A stretch of DNA of 5,986 nucleotides from an uncultured Bacteroidales bacterium (GCA_900554345.1 USHH01000144.1:1-5986), one strand, 5' to 3'; positions 1-5,909 are shown, numbered from the stretch's first letter. Program-made: numbers and translations. Notes: generated from the letters alone by a model not told the origin.

Positions 1-1
1 A

Positions 2-988
2 AGGGTGAAGCGGCGGGAGAAAATCGAAAAAAGCCTCTCCGGCGCAGGCCTTCCTTACACCGCCGACGACATCATCGAGCGGTTCAACCTCTATTCCGAG
101 CGTTACACCCTCTTCAACTATATGGAGGAGCGTATAGCGGACCTCAACCGGGAAGGCAAGAGCGGCACCGCCTACAACTACCGCTATGCCCTCCACAGCT
201 TCCAGCGCTTCCGCGACGGCGAGGACGTGATGCTCGACAGCATCACGCCCGCCCTCATGAAAGCCTACGAGACGTGGCTCCACGCTCGCGGCCTCTCACC
301 AAACTCCATATCCTTCTACTTCCGCATCCTCCGCGCTGTCTACAACCATGCCGTCGATCAGGAGGTGATCGACAGCAGCAATCCCTTCCGAAAGGTATAT
401 ACAGGCATCGGCAAGACAGTGAAGCGCGCGCTTCCCCTCTCCGCGATTCGCAGGATCAGGGAGCTCGACCTCACCGCCCGCCCGGAGCTGACCTTCGCCC
501 GCGACATGTTCATGATGAGTTTCTACCTGCGCGGCATGAGCTTCGTCGACATGTGCTTCCTCCGCAAGAGCGACCTGCGCAACGGCCACCTCACCTACCG
601 GCGCCGCAAGACCAGCCAGCTGCTCACCATTGCCTGGAAAAAGGAGATGCAGGACATACTCGACCGCTACCCCGAGACCGGCAGCGACTTCCTACTGCCC
701 ATCATCAGGAGCCGGGGCGTCAACGAGAGATGCGTCTACCGCAACGCCGCCTATGCCATCAACCGCAAGCTGAAGACGATCGCGGAGCTGGTGGGCATCG
801 ACTTTCCACTCACGATGTATGTGGCGCGCCACAGCTGGGCCTCCGGCGCCAGGTCGATCGGCATCCCGCTGGGCGTCATCAGCGAGGGGATGGGGCATGA
901 CTCCGAGTCTACCACCCGCATCTATCTGGCCAGCCTCGACACCTCGGTCATCGACAACGCCAACAGCCTCATCATCGACTCATTATAA
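2..988 (+). CDS. Tyrosine recombinase (phage integrase family), 5'-partial at window edge
   Basis: Site-specific DNA recombinase of the Bacteroidetes type that sits beside fimbrial and capsule loci; its substrate is unknown. Residues are numbered from the GTG at position 5. A SAM-like core-binding domain spans about 35-120 and the catalytic domain about 140-325. Visible catalytic residues are K202 (in RRRKTSQ), R275 (in ARHSW), H298 (in GMGHDS) and nucleophile Y307 (in TTRIYLAS). The usual first Arg position holds S179 in FYLRGMSF, as known for IntDOT of CTnDOT, and the usual HxxR His is Y272. The frame stays open to the window edge. Family members carry roughly 70-80 more residues of arm-type DNA-binding domain before the GLPYTADDI stretch, so the GTG at 5 is probably internal and the true start lies upstream. 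A terminator follows at 1193-1228. Likely roles are promoter or segment inversion, or a relic of an integrated element. The family call is secure; the target is unknown. Confidence 0.93.
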   Translation, partial: RVKRREKIEKSLSGAGLPYTADDIIERFNLYSERYTLFNYMEERIADLNREGKSGTAYNYRYALHSFQRFRDGEDVMLDSITPALMKAYETWLHARGLSPNSISFYFRILRAVYNHAVDQEVIDSSNPFRKVYTGIGKTVKRALPLSAIRRIRELDLTARPELTFARDMFMMSFYLRGMSFVDMCFLRKSDLRNGHLTYRRRKTSQLLTIAWKKEMQDILDRYPETGSDFLLPIIRSRGVNERCVYRNAAYAINRKLKTIAELVGIDFPLTMYVARHSWASGARSIGIPLGVISEGMGHDSESTTRIYLASLDTSVIDNANSLIIDSL

Positions 989-1020
989 TAATATGCCCGG
1001 AATAATATGCCATAACCGGC

Positions 1021-1111
1021 TTGTAGGGACGTGCCTTCGGCACGTTTTCCCACCGGCAGGAATGCCATAGACTCGCCGGCCATCGAAACATGCCGGAGGC
1101 ATGTCCCTACA
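1021..1111. repeat. REP-pair (BIME-like) element, copy 1
   Basis: Two inverted units, each a GTAG tetranucleotide followed by a hairpin. The left unit has GTAG at 1023-1026, then stem ACGTGCC (1029-1035), loop TTC and GGCACGT (1039-1045). The right unit is inverted: ACATGCC (1088-1094), loop GGA, GGCATGT (1098-1104), then CTAC at 1107-1110. The outer ends TGTAGGG and CCCTACA are perfect inverted repeats. The left stem has an A-to-G change matched by T-to-C on the other side, so pairing is kept. GTAG-hairpin units in inverted pairs are the layout of REP/BIME elements; a MITE is the alternative. No target duplication is visible at the flanks. Confidence 0.85.
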
Positions 1112-1117
1112 TTAGGT

Positions 1118-1166
1118 GACTCTTCACGACTCTTCACTCTTGACGAACTATTCACTCTTCACTCTT
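1118..1166. repeat. Short tandem repeats of a CTCTTCA-type unit
   Basis: The decamer GACTCTTCAC occurs twice in tandem (1118-1127 and 1128-1137). After a short gap the heptamer TTCACTC also occurs twice in tandem (1151-1157 and 1158-1164). The tract has strong strand asymmetry (C/T-rich) and lies between the REP pair and a GC-rich hairpin. I see no coding potential in it. It is best read as low-complexity intergenic DNA, and its function is unknown. Confidence 0.7.
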
Positions 1167-1179
1167 GGCGCGAAGCGCC
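1161..1179. repeat. Left copy of 19-bp imperfect inverted repeat, containing a GC hairpin
   Basis: ACTCTTGGCGCGAAGCGCC matches the reverse complement of 3355-3373 at 17 of 19 positions, with the first 13 identical. Its second half is also a hairpin: GGCGC (1167-1171), loop GAA, GCGCC (1175-1179). The two copies bracket the DUF3575 and DUF3868 genes. It could be a recombination site or just another dispersed palindromic repeat. Confidence 0.55.
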
Positions 1180-1192
1180 TATAAACGACAAC

Positions 1193-1228
1193 GCCTCGGC
1201 TCCATCATCGGGCCGGGGCATTTTGTTT
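1193..1228 (+). terminator. Rho-independent terminator downstream of the recombinase gene
   Basis: An 8-bp stem GCCTCGGC (1193-1200) pairs with GCCGGGGC (1212-1219) with one G-T pair and an 11-nt loop. It is followed directly by ATTTTGTTT. The stem is strong and the T-rich tail lies on the + strand, so it would end transcription reading out of the recombinase gene, about 205 bp past its stop. It also separates that gene from the DUF3575 gene, so the downstream genes need a promoter between about 1229 and 1347. Confidence 0.7.
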
Positions 1229-1309
1229 AGCAAATGTCACACTCTCTTGATAAGAAAGGATTGAATTCTTGCCGACTTGCAATACGCTCGTCCCTACTGA
1301 ATCATAACA

Positions 1310-1330
1310 GGCTTCGGCCTCGGCCAAGCC
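1310..1330 (+). promoter_or_regulatory. Palindrome in the leader just upstream of the DUF3575 gene
   Basis: GGCTT (1310-1314) pairs with AAGCC (1326-1330). Between them GGCC (1316-1319) and GGCC (1322-1325) can extend the stem, with C1315 bulged. The structure ends 17 bp before the chosen ATG at 1348 and is followed by an A/T-rich stretch with no T-run, so it does not look like a simple terminator. It could be an mRNA leader hairpin or a protein-binding palindrome. No good Bacteroidetes promoter (TTTG with TAnnTTTG) is visible in 1229-1347. Confidence 0.4.
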
Positions 1331-1347
1331 CATCTAACATACTATAC

Positions 1348-1935
1348 ATGAAACTGAAGCGACTATTGATGATGCTGGCAATCTGCGGCTCCGCCGCGAT
1401 GGTCTCGCAGGCTCAGAACGTCGGGCTCAAGACAAACCTCATCGGCGATGCGTTGCTCTCTCCCAATATCGGCGCAGAGACGCAGCTCGCCCCTAAGTGG
1501 AGTCTCGACGTCTCCGGGCAGGTCAATTTCTGGACTGTGAACCAGCATAAATGGAAACATTGGTTTGCCCAGCCCGAGGCGCGCTACTGGCTCTGCGAGG
1601 CGTTCAACGGACATTTCTTCGCCACACACTTACACGGCGGACAGTATAACCTCGGCAATCTACCCAACGGTCCACATAATTTCCTCGGCACCGACTTCGG
1701 CCATCTCCGCGACCGCCGCTACCAGGGCTGGTTTGCCGGCGCCGGCATAGGCTACGGCTACTCCTGGGTGCTCGGGCGCCACTGGAACATCGAGGCCGAA
1801 ATCGGATTCGGCTGGGCCTACTCGCGCTACGACGTCTACCCCTGCGCGGAGTGCGGCCGGAAGCTCGAGAGCGACCGCGCGCACAACTACGTTGGCCCCA
1901 CTAAGGCCGCGCTCAACATCGTTTACGTTTTCTGA
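1348..1935 (+). CDS. DUF3575 family outer-membrane beta-barrel protein
   Basis: Predicted 195-aa exported protein of the DUF3575 family, which is common beside Bacteroidetes fimbrial genes. The start at 1348 is chosen because a signal peptide begins there: basic KLKR, hydrophobic LLMMLAICGSAAMV, and likely cleavage after SQA near residue 22. An in-frame ATG at 1234 would add 38 uncharacteristic residues. The mature part shows family hallmarks: VGLKTNLIGDALLSPNIGAE (25-44), QPEARYWL (75-82), NGHFFATHLHGG (87-98), the aromatic/Gly-rich block RYQGWFAGAGIGYGYSW (124-140), WNIEAEIGFGW (146-156) and C-terminal GPTKAALNIVYVF. A CxxC pair lies at C166/C169. Alternating hydrophobic strands and the terminal Phe fit a small outer-membrane barrel. 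It has normal length and is intact. The next gene starts 13 bp after its stop, so the two are probably cotranscribed. Its precise role in pilus biology is not established. Confidence 0.92.
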   Translation: MKLKRLLMMLAICGSAAMVSQAQNVGLKTNLIGDALLSPNIGAETQLAPKWSLDVSGQVNFWTVNQHKWKHWFAQPEARYWLCEAFNGHFFATHLHGGQYNLGNLPNGPHNFLGTDFGHLRDRRYQGWFAGAGIGYGYSWVLGRHWNIEAEIGFGWAYSRYDVYPCAECGRKLESDRAHNYVGPTKAALNIVYVF

Positions 1936-1948
1936 CACACATCCGACA

Positions 1949-3355
1949 ATGAAAAAGTGCATATTTATTATAGGTGTAATGGCCGCGCTCGCGCCGGCTG
2001 TGTGGGCACAGACACCCGCCGCCGACTACGGCCTCAGGTTTGACTCCGTGAGCTGCGCCAAGAGCGACAACCAGCTCATGGTGTCGATGACCGTCGACCC
2101 CTCGCAGGCGAGGATGCCGTCGTGCGACGGCCTCAGGCTCACGCCGGTGGTGACCGCCGGCGACCGCGAGATGCGGCTCCCGGAAATCTACGTGGCCGGG
2201 CGCAAGAGATATATCATGCTGCGCCGCGACGACGCTTCGCGCGACATACACCGCGACAACGGCGGCCCGTTCCCCTACCTCGTGCAGGTCGACTATGAGA
2301 ACTGGATGCGGAAGAGCACGCTGCGCGTGCTCGTGGAGGAGAGCGGCTGCGCCGGCGCCCTTAAGAGCAAGGGCGCCGAGGATATCGCGGCCATCGACTT
2401 CCGTCCGAAGGAGTTCGCGCCCAAGGCCGTGGTGCTCGCCAAGCCCGTGGCCGTCGAGAAACAGCGCTCCATCGAGAAGACGGCATATATCGACTTCCCC
2501 GTCAACAGATACGCCATCGAGCCCAACTACCGCCGCAACGCCGCGGAGCTCGCCGGCATCCGCGCCTCGATCGACGAGGTGAAGGGTGACGCCGACGCCA
2601 CTATAAGCAGCGTCGCCATCAAGGGCTTCGCCTCTCCCGAGGGCACCTACGCCGGCAACGAGCGCCTCGCCCGCGAGCGCTCGAAGGCTCTCGCCGAATA
2701 CGTGCGCTCGCTCTACTCCTTCTCCGGCGACATCATGAAGACATCATGGGTGGCCGAGAACTGGGAGGGACTCTGCTCGTGGCTGGAGGCCAACCCCTCC
2801 TTCGCCGACGGCAGGGAGATTCTCTCGATAGCCTCCGGCTCTCTCCCCAACGACGAGCGCGAGGCGCTCATCAGGCGCCGATATCCTGCCGCCTACTCCA
2901 CGTTGCTCCGCGACGTCTATCCCGGCCTGCGCCGCAGCGACTACCGCATCGACTACACCATACGCCCCTTCACCGACCCGAAGGAGATAGCGCAGGTGAT
3001 GAAGACCGACCCCTCGAAGCTCTCACTCTACGAGCTCTACCGCCTCGCCGAGACGCTGGAGCCGGGCAGCGAGGACTACCGCGAGGTGTTTGAGGTGGCG
3101 GTGCGTCTCTATCCCGACGAGCAGGACGCCAACGTCAACGCCGCGTCGACGGCCCTCCTCTACAACAACCTCGACAAGGCGGAGGGTTATCTGAAGAAAT
3201 CGGGACAGAGCACCGAGGCCGACTACCTCCGTGGCGTGTTAGCAGCCAAACGTAACGACTTCGCTACCGCCCGCCGCTACTTCGAGAGCGTGAAGAGCCG
3301 CGGCTTAGGCGCCGAGGCCGACGAGGCCCTGACCCTCGTCGCCGAAATGGAATAG
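1949..3355 (+). CDS. DUF3868 domain protein with OmpA-like and TPR-like regions
   Basis: Predicted 468-aa exported envelope protein, an accessory gene of Mfa1/FimA-type pilus loci. The start at 1949 gives a clear signal peptide (KK, then CIFIIGVMAALAPAV, cleavage after WAQ or just before it). The in-frame ATG at 1892 overlaps the DUF3575 gene and lacks this. DUF3868 covers roughly 22-130, a beta-rich N-terminal domain. An OmpA-like domain spans about 178-255, with FPVNRYAIEPNYRRNAAEL, GFASPEG (226-232) and NERLARERSKALAEYV. R244 fits the peptidoglycan-binding Arg, but the usual Asp position is S229, so binding may differ. The C-terminal third (about 376-465) is helical and TPR-like, e.g. LDKAEGYLKKSG and FATARRYFESV, suggesting a protein contact. 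The gene uses G/C-ending codons much more strongly than the pilin gene. It may link the pilus machinery to the cell wall (inference). Confidence 0.9.
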   Translation: MKKCIFIIGVMAALAPAVWAQTPAADYGLRFDSVSCAKSDNQLMVSMTVDPSQARMPSCDGLRLTPVVTAGDREMRLPEIYVAGRKRYIMLRRDDASRDIHRDNGGPFPYLVQVDYENWMRKSTLRVLVEESGCAGALKSKGAEDIAAIDFRPKEFAPKAVVLAKPVAVEKQRSIEKTAYIDFPVNRYAIEPNYRRNAAELAGIRASIDEVKGDADATISSVAIKGFASPEGTYAGNERLARERSKALAEYVRSLYSFSGDIMKTSWVAENWEGLCSWLEANPSFADGREILSIASGSLPNDEREALIRRRYPAAYSTLLRDVYPGLRRSDYRIDYTIRPFTDPKEIAQVMKTDPSKLSLYELYRLAETLEPGSEDYREVFEVAVRLYPDEQDANVNAASTALLYNNLDKAEGYLKKSGQSTEADYLRGVLAAKRNDFATARRYFESVKSRGLGAEADEALTLVAEME

Positions 3356-3373
3356 GCGTCTCGCGCCAAGAGT
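3355..3373. repeat. Right copy of 19-bp imperfect inverted repeat
   Basis: GGCGTCTCGCGCCAAGAGT is the inverted partner of 1161-1179 (17 of 19 positions). It starts at the last base of the DUF3868 stop codon. On this copy the internal hairpin is shorter (GGCG with CGCC). An inversion between the copies would flip the DUF3575-DUF3868 block without breaking either reading frame. Confidence 0.5.
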
Positions 3374-3385
3374 ACCTATATCGTC

Positions 3386-3410
3386 TGTAGGAACGCTTTT
3401 CAAAGCGTCC
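3386..3410. repeat. Solitary REP-like unit with a different stem
   Basis: GTAG (3387-3390) is followed by GA and a hairpin: ACGCTTT (3393-3399), a minimal TC loop, AAAGCGT (3402-3408). The tetranucleotide and spacing match the paired units at 1021, 3456 and 5770, while the stem sequence differs. No inverted partner lies nearby. It sits 31 bp after the DUF3868 stop, where it could also slow 3' exonucleases or weakly end transcription. Confidence 0.6.
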
Positions 3411-3455
3411 GCCCGGCGAAGACCGGCAAAGACCGACTAACCCTGCATGAATGGA

Positions 3456-3562
3456 TTGTAGGGACATGCCTCCGGCATGTTTCCCCTCCGTCCAGAACAT
3501 TTCATCACGCATGATACATGACCCGTCAGGCATTGACACATGCCAAAGGCATGTCCCTACAA
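3456..3562. repeat. REP-pair (BIME-like) element, copy 2
   Basis: The left unit has GTAG at 3458-3461, then ACATGCC (3464-3470), loop TCC, GGCATGT (3474-3480). The right unit is inverted: ACATGCC (3538-3544), loop AAA, GGCATGT (3548-3554), CTAC (3557-3560). The outer TTGTAGGG and CCCTACAA ends mirror each other. At 107 bp it is the longest copy, with a more diverged centre. It lies between the DUF3868 and Mfa1 genes, just upstream of the pilin leader. Confidence 0.85.
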
Positions 3563-3570
3563 GTCTGATC

Positions 3571-3663
3571 AGTCATTGAATTATAGAAAAGTCATTGATT
3601 GGAATGGATAAACATAAACGACAAGTTTCAACAAACCAAATATCAACAACAAACAAAATCAAC
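3571..3663 (+). promoter_or_regulatory. Upstream region and A-rich leader of the Mfa1 gene
   Basis: A 9-bp direct repeat AGTCATTGA (3571-3579 and 3590-3598) has a 19-bp period, about two helical turns, and could be a regulator site. From about 3605 to the ATG at 3664 the DNA is A/C-rich and low in G, e.g. ACAAACAAAATCAAC, so the mRNA leader should be unstructured. Bacteroidetes use such A-rich leaders instead of Shine-Dalgarno sequences, which supports the start at 3664. No exact TAnnTTTG box is present, so I do not mark a -7 site. Confidence 0.5.
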
Positions 3664-5748
3664 ATGAAACAAAACAAGTTATTCTACGGAATGGCACTGC
3701 TTGCCACCTTGGGGCTCGCAGGCTGCTCCAACGACTTGCCCGGCGTTGATCCGGACAATCAACCGAGCGACGTAGACCGCAAGGTCTACCTGAACCTCGC
3801 CATCAGCGGCGACATGGTCGGCACCCGCGCCGGCGCAGCCGGCGACAACAACGGCAATCCCAACGAGACAGATGATCCCGACTCAAGCGACTTCCAGGCC
3901 GGGGATGGACAGGAGTCGGTGGTAGAGGATGTATATTTCGTTTTCTACGACGCCAACGGCATCATGGTAGGTGACCCCGTAGCCATGAACGTCAACCAGT
4001 TCACGGAACAAGAAGCACCCAACCCTTCCGGCACTGTCGAGAAGAGATACTATCAGATTGTGGAGGTGGACGTGCTCAAGGGTCAGGAGACACCTGCACA
4101 GGTGATGTGTTATGTCAACGCAATCTCCTCTGACGGCCTCCGCAACCCCCTCGACCAGATTCAGACCGTAACACGCGATGATGTGACCAAGACAAACGAT
4201 GCCGGCGAAATGCTTTTCCCGATGAGCAATTCCGTATATTATGATACTGACAAAGACGGCAGTCCCATCGTAGTCGCCGCACAGATTCCGAACGGCGGCG
4301 CATTCACCACCTATGCAGCCGCCAAGGCAGAGCTCGACAAAATCGCAGCCGGCCAGACAAGCGACTATGTGACAGAAATCTATCTCGAGCGCTACGCAAG
4401 TAAACTCACTTTCGACTTCCCGGCAACCGCCGCCACCTATACGGCAAAAGCAGGTAACCCCAACGGGACTGTCGCAGCAGATAACGCTGAGTTCGTACTC
4501 ACATTCAATGTCGACGGCTGGGACCTCAACGCACAGTCAAAGACCACCTATACCGTGAAGTCGTTCCGTTCGACGGATCCTACCGGTGCGATTCTCGATG
4601 GCAACGATTCGTACGACATCCTGAACCAAGCCATCAACGGCACCGCCACCACCAACCTCTGGACATGGACCAACCCGACATACCACCGCAGCTACTGGGC
4701 TAAGTCGCCCGCCTATTTCCAGGCAACATATCCTGAGGTGGCAAGCGACGTCGATGAAAGCAGCGCCCAGCAGTACCTGTCGTATGATGATATCATCGCG
4801 AACGGCAAAAAAGCAGCTGACTTCGGTAAAGGCTTCTACTTCATGGAGACCACAGTGGGGCAGCCGGCTCTGGATTCCGATAACCCGGCTGCCGCTATGC
4901 CTTCGATTGTCGTTGTAGGCCACTACACCATGACTAATGGCGGCGCAGCGGTGCCTGTCACAACCGGTCAGACAGGTGTGTCGTTCTATACTTACGGCAA
5001 ATATCCCGAGACAACTACAACCGACGGAAATACAACCACAACCGAGAAGCCATTCATCTATTTCGAGAGCGCTTCCGCCAACAGCTACACCAGCGCTGTG
5101 GCTAATGGCACAAGTATCTTCCAACGCTTCCTCAACGCCCAGACCACCCTCTATAAGCAGGTAAATACCGACGGCAAGATCAGCTATGTCAAGATGACAG
5201 CTGACGAGCTGGTAAGCCTCTGTGAGGTTACACATCCTGATGATGCACAGCTTGCAGCCAACAACGAGAAGCTCGCCGACCGTCGTGTGAGCCTCCAGCT
5301 CAAGGCTGGCGCCAACACAACCGGTATCTATGTAGCCTATAATGGAGCATACAACACCATCGGCACCGCCGCTGACGCGGATAACAAAGTCATCACTCTC
5401 GCGACGGCCAACCAGGCGCTCCGCAACCAGGTAGGTTACGCTATCCACTACACAGGCGGCAAGGGCTTCTTCAATATCCCCGTGCAGCACTACGGCTTCT
5501 GGCGTGCCGACAACCCCAACAAGGGCGCTAAGAAGATCGACTGGACTAAGGTACGCGTCGGCGACTTCGGTATGGTGCGCAACCACGTTTATGATATCCA
5601 GGTCAAGAGCGTCTCCGGTCTCGCAACCGGCATCAACGGTCCCGATATTGAAATCATCCCGCCGAGAGACTATCAGGAGTACTTCATGGCTATCCGCTTC
5701 AACATCCTGAAGTGGGCTATCGTGCCGCAACAGGAGGTGGAACTCTGA
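3664..5748 (+). CDS. Mfa1-family fimbrial major subunit (fimbrillin) lipoprotein
   Basis: Predicted 694-aa shaft subunit of a type V pilus. The start at 3664 gives a lipoprotein signal peptide with lipobox LGLAGC and lipidation at C21; upstream in-frame ATGs at 3595 and 3604 would bury it. After a polar linker comes a strand (KVYLNLAISG, 40-49) and GTRA with R55, the expected site class for an Arg-specific (gingipain-type) protease that frees the groove for strand exchange. An Asp/Asn-rich stretch follows (61-82). Family landmarks further on are GFYFMETT (390-397), IVVVGHYTM (415-423), GGKGFFNIPVQHYGFWR (598-614) and the C-terminal signature VRNHVYDIQVKSVSGL (638-653). The last strand, about 673-694, is the likely donor strand. 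The protein is longer than the roughly 500-560 residues usual for the family. A Thr-rich loop lies at 449-462. No anchor gene precedes it here. Confidence 0.95.
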   Translation: MKQNKLFYGMALLATLGLAGCSNDLPGVDPDNQPSDVDRKVYLNLAISGDMVGTRAGAAGDNNGNPNETDDPDSSDFQAGDGQESVVEDVYFVFYDANGIMVGDPVAMNVNQFTEQEAPNPSGTVEKRYYQIVEVDVLKGQETPAQVMCYVNAISSDGLRNPLDQIQTVTRDDVTKTNDAGEMLFPMSNSVYYDTDKDGSPIVVAAQIPNGGAFTTYAAAKAELDKIAAGQTSDYVTEIYLERYASKLTFDFPATAATYTAKAGNPNGTVAADNAEFVLTFNVDGWDLNAQSKTTYTVKSFRSTDPTGAILDGNDSYDILNQAINGTATTNLWTWTNPTYHRSYWAKSPAYFQATYPEVASDVDESSAQQYLSYDDIIANGKKAADFGKGFYFMETTVGQPALDSDNPAAAMPSIVVVGHYTMTNGGAAVPVTTGQTGVSFYTYGKYPETTTTDGNTTTTEKPFIYFESASANSYTSAVANGTSIFQRFLNAQTTLYKQVNTDGKISYVKMTADELVSLCEVTHPDDAQLAANNEKLADRRVSLQLKAGANTTGIYVAYNGAYNTIGTAADADNKVITLATANQALRNQVGYAIHYTGGKGFFNIPVQHYGFWRADNPNKGAKKIDWTKVRVGDFGMVRNHVYDIQVKSVSGLATGINGPDIEIIPPRDYQEYFMAIRFNILKWAIVPQQEVEL

Positions 5749-5769
5749 TATAGCTCAGCTAAGGTCGGA

Positions 5770-5861
5770 TTGTAGGGACATGCCTCCGGCATGTTTCAAT
5801 TGACGTCCAGTCAGCCAGATCCTTGCCGGTGGGGAAACATGCCAAAGGCATGTCCCTACAA
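5770..5861. repeat. REP-pair (BIME-like) element, copy 3
   Basis: The left unit has GTAG at 5772-5775, then ACATGCC (5778-5784), loop TCC, GGCATGT (5788-5794). The right unit is inverted: ACATGCC (5837-5843), loop AAA, GGCATGT (5847-5853), CTAC (5856-5859). It lies 21 bp after the Mfa1 stop. Its reverse complement resembles copy 1 in loops, length and centre (TTTCCCCACCGGCA against TTTTCCCACCGGCA), so copies 1 and 3 are the same element in opposite orientation. In the mRNA it could form 3' hairpins that protect the pilin message. Confidence 0.85.
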
Positions 5862-5909
5862 GCGGAGAATACGACGGCTGGCGGATACCGACCAACTACC
5901 AGCGGCCTA

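Noticed and set aside
1222..1258. TTTG at 1222-1225 with TAAGAAAG at 1251-1258 as a Bacteroidetes promoter
   Set aside because: The -7 box matches poorly and the 25-bp spacing is too long; the TTTG is also part of the terminator tail.
1289..1297. CGTCCCTAC, resembling the outer end of a REP unit
   Set aside because: Only about eight bases match and no hairpin lies beside it, so chance is as likely as a decayed copy.
1234..1347. Upstream in-frame start giving a 233-aa DUF3575 protein
   Set aside because: The extra 38 residues are translated from intergenic DNA and would bury the signal peptide that starts at 1348.
3595..3663. Upstream in-frame starts (3595, 3604) for the pilin
   Set aside because: They would place 20 or more polar residues before the lipoprotein signal peptide and consume the A-rich leader.
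4537..5730. Long open frame of 397 codons on the minus strand inside the pilin gene
   Set aside because: It lies wholly antisense to a convincing Mfa1 gene and its product shows no domain, signal or family motif, as expected of a shadow frame.
1021..5861. Spaced palindromic repeats considered as a CRISPR array
   Set aside because: The copies are kilobases apart with genes between them, so there is no regular repeat-spacer pattern.
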